Numbered from the stretch's first letter, positions 16,897 to 27,092 are shown. The stretch: DNA of 64,000 nt from Flavobacterium sp. W4I14 (GCA_030817875.1 JAUSZU010000001.1:2108001-2172000), one strand, 5' to 3'. Program-made: numbers and translations. Notes: a model not told the origin generated them from the letters alone.

Positions 16897-18330
16897 TTAA
16901 TTCCATCCCCCACCTAAAGCGTGATAGATATCTACCACCGCATTTAACTGTTGTTTTTTGGTTTCGATCAATTCTAATTTTGACTGCAAAGCATCACGTT
17001 GGGTCATCAATACCTCAAAATAATCAGCCCTTGCAGATTTAAACAAATCGTTAGAAATATCAATTGATTGGGTGAGCGCAGCTACCTGTTTCGATTTCAA
17101 ATCATAGCTTTTTTGCAGGTTGCTAATCTTTGACATTTGATTGGCCACTTCTATATAACCATTTAAAATGGTTTTTTCGTAATCGTAAACGGCCTGCAAC
17201 TGTTTTGCATTGGCCGTTAAATACTCCGCTTTAATGGCATTGCGGTTAATTAGTGGTCCTGCTAGATCTCCTGCTAAAGAATAGATTAAAGATTCCGGTG
17301 TTCTCAATAAATAAGATGGATTAAAAGCTTGGTAGCCGATAGCAGCAGAAATACCCAAAGATGGGTAAAACTGTGCTTTAGCTACTTTAACATCCAACTT
17401 AGCCGCAGCGAGTTCTAACTCAGCCTGTTTAATATCCGGGCGGTTGGCTAATAACTGCGAAGGTAAACCTGTTTGTACTGTTGGTGGTACCAGATCGGTA
17501 AAACTCGATTTATCCCTAACAATGGGTTGAGGAAAACGGCCTAGCAGGAAATTGATCTTATTCTCCGTTTCGGTAACATTTTGCTGAATATCAAATTCCA
17601 AACTCTTAGAGCTTAAAACCTCAGCTTCAAATTTACGCACTGCAAGTTCGTTAACCCTACTGGCCTGTTTCTGGATTTTCATCAGTTCTAAGGCATTTTT
17701 CTGCAGCTCAATGTTTTTTTTCACTGTTTCTAACTGATTATCGGCAGCTAGCAATTCATAATATGAATTTGCAACCTCAGCTATCAAATTGGTGACTACG
17801 AAATTTTTGCCTTCAACCGTTGCTAAATAATGACTTATAGCCCCTTTCTTAGCATTGCGCAATTTGTGCCAGATATCGGCTTCCCAGTTGGCCTGCAAAC
17901 CGAAACGATAATCGGGCAATACCTCGGGCACTTCTTTACCTGGAGTAATTTCTGTAGAAGCATCGCCAGCACCCGAACTGGTGTAGCGACCAACTTTATC
18001 AAAACCTGCACCAACGCCATAGGTTACACTTGGTAAAAGTTCTCCCTTTTTTGCTTTGATTTCGTTTTTCGCAATCTCGATATCCTGCAGGGTAATATTC
18101 AGCTCCTGGTTATTTTTTAATGCAGTATCGATCAGGTTTACCAGATTTGGATCAGTAAAAAACTTCCGCCATTGTATACTGGCTGTACTTACGGTATCCT
18201 GCGCACTACTAAAGGCTGCAGGAACACTTTTATTTTCAGCGCGTTGGGCCACTTCTGGCAATTTACATGCGGTATATGCAGCGCACATTAGCACTAAACC
18301 AAGGCCTTTATAAATATTATTCTTAAACAT
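16897..18330 (-). CDS. RND efflux outer-membrane factor (OprM/NodT-like lipoprotein)
   Basis: The 477-residue channel component of a tripartite pump. A lipoprotein signal ends at Cys22 (AAYTAC). Two repeated outer-membrane-efflux domains follow, with long helical hairpins such as NNQELNITLQDIEIAKNEIK and the conserved LLANRPDIKQAELELAAAKLDVKVAKAQFYPS stretch (about 285-318). The TolC-type trimer spans the outer membrane and docks on the RND/adaptor pair. Its start overlaps the end of the permease gene by 8 bp, and a terminator follows, so it is the last gene of a three-gene operon. The substrate spectrum is unknown. Confidence 0.95.
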   Translation of the reverse strand: MFKNNIYKGLGLVLMCAAYTACKLPEVAQRAENKSVPAAFSSAQDTVSTASIQWRKFFTDPNLVNLIDTALKNNQELNITLQDIEIAKNEIKAKKGELLPSVTYGVGAGFDKVGRYTSSGAGDASTEITPGKEVPEVLPDYRFGLQANWEADIWHKLRNAKKGAISHYLATVEGKNFVVTNLIAEVANSYYELLAADNQLETVKKNIELQKNALELMKIQKQASRVNELAVRKFEAEVLSSKSLEFDIQQNVTETENKINFLLGRFPQPIVRDKSSFTDLVPPTVQTGLPSQLLANRPDIKQAELELAAAKLDVKVAKAQFYPSLGISAAIGYQAFNPSYLLRTPESLIYSLAGDLAGPLINRNAIKAEYLTANAKQLQAVYDYEKTILNGYIEVANQMSKISNLQKSYDLKSKQVAALTQSIDISNDLFKSARADYFEVLMTQRDALQSKLELIETKKQQLNAVVDIYHALGGGWN

Positions 18331-21300
18331 TATCTTCTACTTCTTCAGTTAATGGATGTTCTTCTTCAATTTTGATCAGCTTGTGTTTTGCCGCTATTGA
18401 TCCGAATATGTAATACAGTCCGGGGATTACAACTACCCCGAAAATGGTACCAAAAAGCATACCTCCGGCAGCAGCCGAGCCAATGGTTCTGTTACCTATT
18501 TTTCCAGGTCCTGATGCAATCATTAAAGGAATTAATCCTGCAATAAAGGCAAAAGAGGTCATTAAAATCGGACGAAAACGTACACTTGCACCTTCCATTG
18601 CCGCTTTTAGTACCGTTGCCCCCTGGGCATGCCGCTGTGCAGCAAACTCCACAATCAATACCGCGTTCTTACCTAGTAAACCAATCAGCATCACCATCGC
18701 AACCTGTGCATAAATGTTGTTTTCCAATCCCAATAACTTAAGGAATAAGAAAGCGCCAAAAATACCCGCTGGTAAAGAAAGGATTACCGAAAGTGGTAAA
18801 ATGAAGCTTTCGTATTGTGCTGCCAGAACCAGATAAACGAAGCCCAAACAGATCAGGAAGATATAAATGGCTTCGTTACCCCTTGATACTTCATCTTTAG
18901 AGATACCAGCCCAATCGATACCGAATCCCCTTGGAAGTGATTTCTTGGCCACTTCGGTAATGGCCTTGATGGCTTCACCAGAGCTATAACCTGGAGCAGA
19001 TTGTCCGCTGATCTCCGAAGCATTATACATATTGTGTCTGGTAATTTCGGATAAGCCATATACTTTCCGCATTTTAATAAAAGCCGAGAAAGGCACCATT
19101 TCATCGCGGTCGTTTTTAACCGACAGTTTTAAAATATCTTCAGGCAAAGCCCTGTACTGGGGCAATGCCTGTACAATTACTTTATATTGGTGATCGTATT
19201 TAATAAAACTGGTTTCGTAATTACTACCTACGAAAGTGGATAAGGTGTTCATCGCATTATCGATACTCACTCCTTTTTGTTGCGCAATATCATTGTCAAC
19301 ATCTAACATGTACTGAGGGAAACTCGCACTGTAAAAAGTAAATACTGATGATAGCTCTTTACGTTTGTTCAGCTCTTTTACAAAATCGTTGGCAACGGTT
19401 TCCATTTTTTTATAATCGCCACTACCTGCTTTATCCAATAAACGAAGCTCGAAACCTCCCGCAGCTCCATAACCTGGAACGGCTGGTGGCTGGAAAAATT
19501 CGATAGTTGCACCTGGAATAGATTTCGATTTCTCTTCAAGCTCTTCAATAATCTCTACTGCCGAATGTTTACGTTCGCTCCAGTCTTTCAGGTTGATTAA
19601 ACAGGTACCGGAGTTCGATCCCGTACCTTCAGTAAGAATCTCATATCCTGCCAAAGATGAAACCGACTTTACGCCATCAATATCTTCGCACATTTTCTGC
19701 AGTTTCTCAGCAATCTGATCAGTACGCTCCAAGGTAGATCCCGGAGGTGTTTGGATAATGGCATAAACCATTCCCTGATCTTCGTTCGGAATAAAACCTG
19801 ATGGCACACTTCCACTTAATCCCCAAACACCCAAACAAAATGCAATCAATATACCAAAGGTTAAGATCTTACGACTTACCATTTTGGTTAAAACAAACTC
19901 GTATTTGCCCGAAAGTTTGGCAAAACCATTATTAAAACCATCTAAAAAGCGATCAATAATGGTCTTCTTTTTCTTCGAACCATGATTGTTCTTCAACATA
20001 ATGGCACACAATGCAGGGGTAAGTGTTAACGCCACAATACCCGAAAGGATAATTGCCGTTGCCATGGTGATGGAGAACTGACGGTAGAAAATACCTACTG
20101 GCCCAGACATAAAAGCGACCGGAATAAATACCGATGCCATTAAAAAGGTAATGGCGATAATTGCGCCGCCAATTTCTTTCATCGCTTGCTGGGTAGCCTT
20201 GAGTACCGAAAGTTTCCGATCGTGTTCCATCTTGGCGTGTACCGCTTCAATTACTACAATGGCATCATCTACTACTACCCCAATGGCCAACACCAAGGCG
20301 AACAAGGTGATCAGATTGAGCGTAATACCGAAGAACTGCATAAACACAAAGGTCCCGATTAAGGATACGGGTACAGCAATAGCTGGAATAAGGGTTGAAC
20401 GCCAATCGCCAAGGAACAGAAATACCACTAAACCCACCAGGATAAAGGCTTCGACAAGGGTGTGGATTACTTTTTCAATTGAGGCATCCAGGAATTTAGA
20501 AACGTCGTAACTTACTTCATAATCTAAACCTTTAGGAAAGGAGCTCGATTTAATCTCGGCCATTTTCGCTTTTACATCTTTAATTACCTGACTGGCATTA
20601 CTTCCGTAAGACTGTTTCAATACGATAGCTGCAGAAGCCTTTCCGTTTAATGTAGAATATAAATTGTATGCTGAAGCACTAAAATCTACATCGGCAACAT
20701 CTTTTAAACGAAGTAGTTCTCCGTTAGCACTTGCTCTTAGTACTACATTTTCGTATCCTTCTTTTGTACTAAAGCGTCCGGAATATTTTAACACATACTC
20801 AAAAGCCTGAGAGCGTTTACCAGAACTCTCACCGGTTTTACCTGGAGAGGCTTCTAAACTTTGCTCATCAAGTGCTTTCATCACCTCATCTACTGAGATT
20901 TTATAAGCCTGCATACGGTCGGGTTTAAGCCAGATCCGCATGGCGTAATCCCTATCGCCCAAAATATCGGCAAAACCTACACCATCAACCCTTTTCAACT
21001 CAGAAAGCAAGTTGATATCGGCATAATTGTACAGAAAGTTCTGGTTCATTTTAGGGTCTTTACTATACAAGTTAATGTACATCAACATGTTAGACTCTTC
21101 ACGGGTGATTTTAACCCCCTCACGAACCACTAAAGGAGGAAGTTTATTGGTAACTGCCGCTACACGGTTCTGTACGTTAAGCGAAGCTTGATTAGGATCG
21201 GTACCTAAATTAAATACGACCTGAATGGAAGCTTCACCATCATTACCGGCATCAGAGGCAATATACTTCATGCCCGGCACACCGTTAAGGGCACGTTCTA

Positions 21301-21493
21301 GCGGAATAACAACCGATTTGATCAATAACTCGTTATTTGCTCCTGGGTACTCTGCCGTAATATTAACTTTAGGTGGCGAAATAGAAGGGAATTGTGTAAC
21401 GGGCAGGTAGCTGATGGCCAACACCCCAAGAAACACAATGATAAGCGATATTACTATAGAAAGGACAGGCCTTTGTATGAATTTACTAAACAT
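18323..21493 (-). CDS. RND efflux permease, HAE1 (AcrB/MexB) family
   Basis: A 1056-residue inner-membrane proton antiporter with twelve predicted transmembrane helices and two large periplasmic loops. It starts MFSKFIQRPVLSIVISLIIV. The proton relay is intact: the Asp pair in VLAIGVVVDDAIVVIE (TM4) and the Lys in LIGLLGKNAVLIVEFA (TM10). The GFIPNEDQGMVYAIIQTPPGST and FEFFQPPAVPGYG-like segments are HAE1 features, so hydrophobic or amphiphilic compounds rather than metal ions are the likely cargo. The gene lies between adaptor (24 bp away) and outer-membrane factor (8-bp overlap). No regulator is adjacent. Confidence 0.96.
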   Translation of the reverse strand: MFSKFIQRPVLSIVISLIIVFLGVLAISYLPVTQFPSISPPKVNITAEYPGANNELLIKSVVIPLERALNGVPGMKYIASDAGNDGEASIQVVFNLGTDPNQASLNVQNRVAAVTNKLPPLVVREGVKITREESNMLMYINLYSKDPKMNQNFLYNYADINLLSELKRVDGVGFADILGDRDYAMRIWLKPDRMQAYKISVDEVMKALDEQSLEASPGKTGESSGKRSQAFEYVLKYSGRFSTKEGYENVVLRASANGELLRLKDVADVDFSASAYNLYSTLNGKASAAIVLKQSYGSNASQVIKDVKAKMAEIKSSSFPKGLDYEVSYDVSKFLDASIEKVIHTLVEAFILVGLVVFLFLGDWRSTLIPAIAVPVSLIGTFVFMQFFGITLNLITLFALVLAIGVVVDDAIVVIEAVHAKMEHDRKLSVLKATQQAMKEIGGAIIAITFLMASVFIPVAFMSGPVGIFYRQFSITMATAIILSGIVALTLTPALCAIMLKNNHGSKKKKTIIDRFLDGFNNGFAKLSGKYEFVLTKMVSRKILTFGILIAFCLGVWGLSGSVPSGFIPNEDQGMVYAIIQTPPGSTLERTDQIAEKLQKMCEDIDGVKSVSSLAGYEILTEGTGSNSGTCLINLKDWSERKHSAVEIIEELEEKSKSIPGATIEFFQPPAVPGYGAAGGFELRLLDKAGSGDYKKMETVANDFVKELNKRKELSSVFTFYSASFPQYMLDVDNDIAQQKGVSIDNAMNTLSTFVGSNYETSFIKYDHQYKVIVQALPQYRALPEDILKLSVKNDRDEMVPFSAFIKMRKVYGLSEITRHNMYNASEISGQSAPGYSSGEAIKAITEVAKKSLPRGFGIDWAGISKDEVSRGNEAIYIFLICLGFVYLVLAAQYESFILPLSVILSLPAGIFGAFLFLKLLGLENNIYAQVAMVMLIGLLGKNAVLIVEFAAQRHAQGATVLKAAMEGASVRFRPILMTSFAFIAGLIPLMIASGPGKIGNRTIGSAAAGGMLFGTIFGVVVIPGLYYIFGSIAAKHKLIKIEEEHPLTEEVEDNV

Positions 21494-21517
21494 AAAATAA
21501 GTATGGAGGGTGGTAGA

Positions 21518-22600
21518 TTATTCAGTTTTCAATCTTAATTGTTTCATCACTTCCTGAGGCTGCTGGAATTTGAAGCTAATTTTATCATCGTCTTTTACCT
21601 TCTGTACCCCTTCAAGCAATATTTTATCATCTGTGGCGATGCCATCACCTACAATGTATAAATCAGGAAGATCGCCTGCAATTGTGATCGCTCTAGAGTG
21701 TACTTTATTATTTTTATCAATCACAAAAACATAGGTTTTATCCTGAATATCGTAAGTAGCTTTTTGTGGGATCACCAAAGCATTTTTCAGGGGCACTACC
21801 ATCTGGATTTTACCAGTTTCTCCGTTCCTAAGCAAGTTATCAGAGTTATTAAACCTTGCCCTGAAGGCAATGTTTCCTGTTTCGTTATCAAATTCACTTT
21901 CGATCACTTCAACTTTACCTTTCGATTTCAGCAACTCGTTATTTGCTAATAACAGGCTAACTTCTTGCTGACCTTTTGCTTTTGCACTACTCTGGTAATT
22001 TAAATATTCTGGCTCAGATACATTAAAATAGGCAAAAACCTGGCTGTTATCTGAAAGACTGGTTAATAACGCACCTTCATCAACCAAACTACCCAGTTTT
22101 AAAGGAATACGATCGATGGTACCATCAAATGGTGCTCGGATTTCAGTATTTGATAAATGGAATTTAGCCAAAGAGGTTTCGGCATTCGCTGATTGCAGTT
22201 TTGCTTTAGCCATAGCCAGCTCGTTTTTAGAAACAATGTTTTTATCAGACAGTAATCTGGTATTTTCAAGTTCAATTTCTGCCGATTTTGTTTCAGCCTG
22301 TGCTTTTAACAACTCAGATTGTGCTGCTTTAGGCATAATCTTAAACAACAGCTGGCCCGCTTTTACATGCTGACCTTCATCTACATAAATATTTTGGAGA
22401 TAGCCTTTTTCCTGGGCCCTAACCTCGATATTCCTCACAGATTTAATCTGCGAAACATATTCTTTGGTAAACGAAGTATCCATTCTTAACGGCGTGGTTA
22501 CCGCATAAGTAGCTACTTCTTCTTTTTCTTCTTTTTTCGAGGTACAACCCGTTACGTAAAGCAAAGTACATAAGCCTAAGCACATGACAACTCTTTTCAT
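21518..22600 (-). CDS. RND efflux periplasmic adaptor (membrane fusion protein)
   Basis: A 360-residue HlyD/AcrA-type lipoprotein (lipobox YVTGC, Cys about 19). In order: barrel-sandwich half (VRNIEVRAQEKGYLQNIYVDEGQHVKAGQLLF, lipoyl-like), an alpha-helical hairpin (about 108-150), the second lipoyl half (IRAPFDGTIDRIPLKLGSLV), a beta-barrel and a membrane-proximal domain. It bridges permease and outer-membrane channel. It is the first gene of the operon; the adjacent 855-bp spacer must contain the promoter, but I saw no TetR, MarR or two-component gene nearby, so regulation is probably from elsewhere or constitutive. Confidence 0.95.
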   Translation of the reverse strand: MKRVVMCLGLCTLLYVTGCTSKKEEKEEVATYAVTTPLRMDTSFTKEYVSQIKSVRNIEVRAQEKGYLQNIYVDEGQHVKAGQLLFKIMPKAAQSELLKAQAETKSAEIELENTRLLSDKNIVSKNELAMAKAKLQSANAETSLAKFHLSNTEIRAPFDGTIDRIPLKLGSLVDEGALLTSLSDNSQVFAYFNVSEPEYLNYQSSAKAKGQQEVSLLLANNELLKSKGKVEVIESEFDNETGNIAFRARFNNSDNLLRNGETGKIQMVVPLKNALVIPQKATYDIQDKTYVFVIDKNNKVHSRAITIAGDLPDLYIVGDGIATDDKILLEGVQKVKDDDKISFKFQQPQEVMKQLRLKTE

Positions 22601-23455
22601 TTTTTTTTGTTAAATGGTTTTAATCTGATTTATTTTTCTCTAATTAGTCTCCCTTTGCAACCAATTTATGATAAGAAGCAGTCTACAAACTGATGTGCAG
22701 ATACTTAATTGACTTCAATAAATTATGGTTACGCAATGATTTAATTCGAAAGCGAAATAAGTACAGATTTATGAAGTTATAATGAAGTTGAACTTCAGGT
22801 TTGAATTGAGAAATTATGATTTAGTGAAGCAAAAGCTGATTTATTGCAGCAATCAGATCATTTAACCCTACATTTTGAACGAATTATCAGCTAACAACTA
22901 GAATTAGATGAAGAAATGACGATTTTACCAAAAAAAATCCATCCCCACGCTGTTTCGCAGTTATTTTCAGAATGAAGTGTAAATAGAATTTATTCACGGC
23001 AAACTAACATAAAGTTAACTTTTGGGTTGTCATTCTTATTTAGCCACAACAAAGGAGCTGGATGACAGTTTATAACGAATCGTTGCCTCGACCGTAGTGT
23101 TCCAAAGGAATTCCTATGGAGAGAGATCTTTAATTTACTGGTAATTTTCTGTCGCCGTTCACCATGTGCAGTAAGATGTTACCATCTAACTATCGACTAA
23201 AAAAAAGGGGAGTATCTAGAATATATGTTTTTAGTGTCAGTTGGGAACAACTGCCACCACAATTGTTCATATTATCCTAAGATCTCTCCACTCCGCATTG
23301 CTCCGGTCGAGATGACGCCGATTTTCAGGATCAGTCAATTGTAGTAGAGCGGAAGGGTTTTTTAAGCCTGTAAACAATAGGCTATTTAAAATAGTCTTTG
23401 CCCTGATATCTTAATGACCTTAATTTCTTAATGATCTGCAAGGTGCTAATGAAAA
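22601..23455. repeat. Gene-free spacer with long interrupted inverted repeat
   Basis: 855 bp upstream of the efflux operon. CTCGACCG (23087-23094) plus TGGAGAGAGATCTT (23117-23130) are mirrored by AAGATCTCTCCA (23279-23290) plus CGGTCGAG (23304-23311), enclosing about 150 bp that look non-coding. This is the same GAGAGATCT/CTCGACCG vocabulary as the elements at 15.6 and 62.7 kb. The 22601-23030 part is AT-rich and should hold the efflux promoter. No credible ORF was found on either strand. Confidence 0.6.
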
Positions 23456-23959
23456 TCACTTATTAAAATACCCCTTAATTACCGAGAAAACATAAATCAA
23501 AATTACCCAACCTGCTATTACAAATTTTGGCCATGCTATAAAATCTGTTCGCCAAAATTCTGCCATATTTCCCGGGTGATGGAAATTGTGTAATAGTCTG
23601 ATATTTTCAATTACATCCAGTGAGCCAATTAAAAATGCCAGAAATAAATTAAGCCGCAGCAATTCGTTTAGCCAGCTTGTTTTTTCTCTTTGCATTTGCG
23701 AATTAGATAGCGTCATGATGAGTACTACATATACCAAAATAAAAAGAAAATCGAGGTGTGTATTCTTCTGAGCGATAGTTAAAAGTGTTTGGTCGCCATA
23801 AAGGGTATCGCTCCAAAGCGCAATAATTTCCACTCCTGTATCTTTATTGGCAAGCTCCAGGTTGATGATTCCTTTTCCGCTGAAGTGTTGAAGTATCTTT
23901 CCCTGAAAGGACATTATACCACAAACAATGATAAACACTAAAATCAATATTTTCTTCAT
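23456..23959 (-). CDS. Small integral membrane protein, unknown
   Basis: A 167-residue protein with an N-terminal hydrophobic helix (about 2-19), a roughly 45-residue exposed segment, then three further helices near 70-85 (FLFILVYVVLIMTL), 103-118 and 143-160. A periplasmic loop contains RLLHNFHHPGNMAEFW. I do not recognise the family. Its ATG overlaps the stop of the upstream hydrolase gene by 4 bp (ATGA), so the two are translationally coupled and probably act together. Confidence 0.7.
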   Translation of the reverse strand: MKKILILVFIIVCGIMSFQGKILQHFSGKGIINLELANKDTGVEIIALWSDTLYGDQTLLTIAQKNTHLDFLFILVYVVLIMTLSNSQMQREKTSWLNELLRLNLFLAFLIGSLDVIENIRLLHNFHHPGNMAEFWRTDFIAWPKFVIAGWVILIYVFSVIKGYFNK

Positions 23960-25158
23960 TTCTGCCCCTCTCTCTGTTGTTTAACAACTTCTATAACCGC
24001 ACTTCCGTTTTTATTCGGGTTGTTTATACAGTGAATAAAGGCTGCTGCTGTTTTTTTAAAATGTTGGGGCAATGGATGCAATTCATCCGTCCAACCATTT
24101 TTGCCAACTGATCCTCTTGAATCGATATGGAATACCCTATTCTCACCTAACATTTCACTAAAAATGCGACCGATATCAATCATCATTTCGTTAAAGAGGT
24201 AAATCATGGCATAAACAATTTTGCGCTGATCTTCCGGATCGTAAATCCCCCTGAGTTGTAAGGGTGTCTTTAGCCATCCTCCATGTCCAAGAAAAGTTCG
24301 CGCAAACAACCGATACCATTTGAGTGGATTATATCCCGCTATCCTTTTATCGCTGGGGATAGCATAATCATAACCTTGCGTAATAATCTGTATCCCAGGA
24401 AACTTACCGTTTTCTCCCTTGCCCTTACCCCCAGTGAGAATCCCATTTAAAATAAAGTAATATTGGAGCTGAAAAAAGGCCAGCAAAGCATAAAAATCTT
24501 TGGATATGAACTGGGTGCCACGTATAAAATCTTCTGGTTTATCGGGTGGATTAGCAGCATTTTGATAGAGGTATTGCGCAAATGCACTATTTTCAAATTC
24601 GTTGGAATCTCCTTTATGTGTAACCATGGCTGCTATTCTCCGGTTTCCAACCAGGTCGTTTCCTCCCCCGCTAATAATAAATACATCAGGTTGGAGTGTA
24701 GAAAGCTGCTCAACATATTTTTTAGCACTAACCATATTCATCAGCCAATCGCCTCCAGAGGCCAGGCTATAAACAGCCATATTCTCTTCCATAGCAACCC
24801 AGTCGATCACATCGCTTAAAAGAATCGGATAATTGAACCACGAATCGCCCTCTACTACCACTACCCTGTTTTTAAGACCGTTGTGCTTGGCCGTATGCTT
24901 GCGGAAATTATTTTTCACCTTTTTTATAAAACGGGTATTGCGCTGGCTGTTTTTTAGTGCATCTACTTTAGCCATAACAGGCGCCAATGCTGCTATTTTC
25001 CGTACTTGCTCGAGATTAAGATCGTAGATATGCTGAATAATTTCAGAAAGATCGAACTCATTAATTTCAGGTCTCAGTTCAATAAGTTCGCTAACCGAGA
25101 TATTGTTATTGAGCAATTTGTCGATAAGACATTTCTTTATAGCAGGATCCATTATCAT
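23956..25158 (-). CDS. SGNH/GDSL-type hydrolase with N-terminal helical extension
   Basis: A 400-residue protein carrying the four SGNH blocks in the expected order: GDSW at 104-107 (Ser106 nucleophile), SGGD near 134-137 (oxyanion Gly), GGND at 165-168 (Asn167), and DELHPLP near 362-368 (Asp and His of the catalytic pair). The first 90 residues are a charged helical region with no signal peptide. The core hydrolase is larger than typical GDSL lipases because of inserts near 195-300. SGNH enzymes hydrolyse esters of lipids or sugars. The gene is coupled by a 4-bp overlap to a membrane protein, which may anchor it or supply its substrate. Substrate unknown. Confidence 0.75.
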   Translation of the reverse strand: MIMDPAIKKCLIDKLLNNNISVSELIELRPEINEFDLSEIIQHIYDLNLEQVRKIAALAPVMAKVDALKNSQRNTRFIKKVKNNFRKHTAKHNGLKNRVVVVEGDSWFNYPILLSDVIDWVAMEENMAVYSLASGGDWLMNMVSAKKYVEQLSTLQPDVFIISGGGNDLVGNRRIAAMVTHKGDSNEFENSAFAQYLYQNAANPPDKPEDFIRGTQFISKDFYALLAFFQLQYYFILNGILTGGKGKGENGKFPGIQIITQGYDYAIPSDKRIAGYNPLKWYRLFARTFLGHGGWLKTPLQLRGIYDPEDQRKIVYAMIYLFNEMMIDIGRIFSEMLGENRVFHIDSRGSVGKNGWTDELHPLPQHFKKTAAAFIHCINNPNKNGSAVIEVVKQQREGQK

Positions 25159-25676
25159 TTTCTATTTATTAAAATGTATGTTTAGCAAGGGATATACTGA
25201 TATAATAATCAATCAGAAAATACTGCATTCTACTGAAAACTAAATAGATAATTGTTATTAAATATGTAAATATAACACAACGCGATAGAGATTCCAATAC
25301 TGATTATTGGGTATACTTATTTATGTACCTTAAATAAATATTGCAGCGATTTGGTTAAAGTTTAAAACATCTTCCTTAACATTTAGGCAACAATATACTT
25401 ACATTAAAGAATTACCTTCGTTAACACAAAACCAGCCTTTCTATGTTTTAATAAATAGATTAAAGCGGTACAACATGGAGAACGAAATACAGTCTGACAG
25501 GGATATCCAATGCGAGTTCCTCAATATTTTTAAATTTATATGGGCAGCTTGCGGAATAGCACCCTTAGCCGAAATGCCGGGCACTCCTGAGTCAGACAAT
25601 GCAAATTCTTAATCAAGCATAGCGTATCGGTATTAAGCTATAATTGACCATAAATTCAGTAATGGCCATTATCCGA
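25159..25676. other. Intergenic region, only a tiny ORF
   Basis: 518 AT-rich bp between the hydrolase and MocR genes. Apart from a possible 45-codon + strand ORF (listed separately) I saw no gene, repeat or clear terminator. A promoter for the minus-strand hydrolase operon should lie in its left part. Confidence 0.4.
25475..25612 (+). CDS. Possible 45-residue hypothetical peptide
   Basis: The ORF begins MENEIQSDRDIQCEFLNIF and ends GTPESDNANS. It has a short hydrophobic middle (IFKFIWAACGIAPLA), acidic ends and no good Shine-Dalgarno sequence. It lies in an otherwise empty spacer and is convergent with MocR. It may be a chance ORF; no family is recognised. Confidence 0.25.
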   Translation: MENEIQSDRDIQCEFLNIFKFIWAACGIAPLAEMPGTPESDNANS

Positions 25677-27092
25677 TCACATCATTTTAGCCAGATTGCC
25701 TAACTGTTTCAGTTTAAATTTAAGCTCATCAGACCATGGAAGGCCGATACAGAGGCGGATACAGTTTTGATATTGATCTTGCAAGGTAAACATCGGCCCC
25801 GGGGCAATGCTGATTTTTTGTTTCATGGCCAATTCATACAATTTTATGGCATCAACTTGTTTCTTAAATTCTATCCATATGGCCAGTCCACCTTGCGGCC
25901 GGGTTGTTTTTGTACCCTCGGGAAAATATTCGGTAACCGCATCGATAAAATGCTGATAATTCTGCTGTAAGGTACGACGGAGTTGATGCAAATGGCGATC
26001 ATACCGACCAGTTTTTAGAAAATTGCCAACGGCCTCATGAATAACAGAAGTTGAAGCGAGAGCATGAACCAGTTTTAGTTTGAGTAATTTTTCTTTATAC
26101 TTTCCGGGAGCTACCCAACCTACACGGTATCCTGGTGCCAAGGTTTTCGAAACTGCGCTACACCACAGCACATTGCCTTCTGTATCAAATGATTTGCAGC
26201 ATCTTGGTCGTTGGGTACCGAAATAAAGATCACCATAAATATCATCTTCAATAAGCGGAATATCGTTTGCCGCCAAAAGCTGAACAACTTCTTTTTTATG
26301 CGCATCGGGCATGCAACTACCCAACGGTGTATTAAAATTGGGAATTAAGAGGCAAATATCAATTTTCGACACCACTTTCCTAAGTGCATCTATCTCAATA
26401 CCCGTAACCGGATGCGTGGGCAATTCGAGTACTTTTAAACCTAAACTGATTACCAACTGGAGAATTCCGGGATAACATGGGCTTTCTATGGCGACAGTAT
26501 CGCCAGGTTTGCCTAAGGCCATCAGGCAAAAAGATAATGCATTCACTCCACCGGCAGTAGTAATCAGGTCATCTTCATGAAGGTTTCCTCCCCAGCCTAA
26601 TGATCGTACCGCAACCATTCTGCGCAGTTTAACATTGCCCTGAAGTGGCTCATATTCTGTTCCCCCTTCTTTAAGCGCCCGTGTAGCATAAAGTATCTCC
26701 TTTTTAAGTTTTGCCAATGGTAACAGGCTGCCTGATGGGACACCAATTGAAAAAAGGGTTAAATCATCACGACCAATGCTAGAATACACCTTGGTACTCA
26801 GTTCGCTCGGTTCATGGTGATTTGCAATTAGTGAAGGTTTACTAACTGCAGGTAGCGGAAGTCGTTCTACCCTACGGTTGCTTACAAAGAAACCAGATTG
26901 TGGTTTGGCTTCGACCAACGATTGTGCTTCCAGTTCCAAAAACACACGTTTTGCCGTATTCATGCCAACTGCATATTCCTTACAGAGCATCCGAACAGAA
27001 GGAAGTTTATCTCCCGATCGCAGAATACCGTCTCTAATCTGTGCGGCAATTCCGCTTGCTATTTCATTGTACCTGTAAACCTTTTCCATCAT
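25677..27092 (-). CDS. MocR-type regulator: GntR HTH fused to PLP aminotransferase fold
   Basis: A 471-residue chimera. The N-terminal winged helix (about 1-75, KVYRYNEIASGIAAQIRDG then LPSVRMLCKEYAVGMNTAKR) is GntR type. The rest is a fold-type I aminotransferase domain with TAGGVNALSF, the NFNTPLG and IEDDIYGDL segments and the PLP Lys in CSAVSKTLAPGYRVGW. I placed the start at 27092 (a second ATG follows directly). The open frame continues 157-160 codons upstream, but that part is antisense to the transporter gene and begins the family domain too late. Divergent from a DMT/PaiB/GNAT operon with 88 bp between, so it probably controls that operon in response to PLP or an amino compound. Confidence 0.92.
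   Translation of the reverse strand: MMEKVYRYNEIASGIAAQIRDGILRSGDKLPSVRMLCKEYAVGMNTAKRVFLELEAQSLVEAKPQSGFFVSNRRVERLPLPAVSKPSLIANHHEPSELSTKVYSSIGRDDLTLFSIGVPSGSLLPLAKLKKEILYATRALKEGGTEYEPLQGNVKLRRMVAVRSLGWGGNLHEDDLITTAGGVNALSFCLMALGKPGDTVAIESPCYPGILQLVISLGLKVLELPTHPVTGIEIDALRKVVSKIDICLLIPNFNTPLGSCMPDAHKKEVVQLLAANDIPLIEDDIYGDLYFGTQRPRCCKSFDTEGNVLWCSAVSKTLAPGYRVGWVAPGKYKEKLLKLKLVHALASTSVIHEAVGNFLKTGRYDRHLHQLRRTLQQNYQHFIDAVTEYFPEGTKTTRPQGGLAIWIEFKKQVDAIKLYELAMKQKISIAPGPMFTLQDQYQNCIRLCIGLPWSDELKFKLKQLGNLAKMM

Noticed and set aside
16897..22600. Metal (CusCBA-type) efflux system
   Set aside because: The permease segments are HAE1-like, and no metal-binding Met clusters or regulator are seen.
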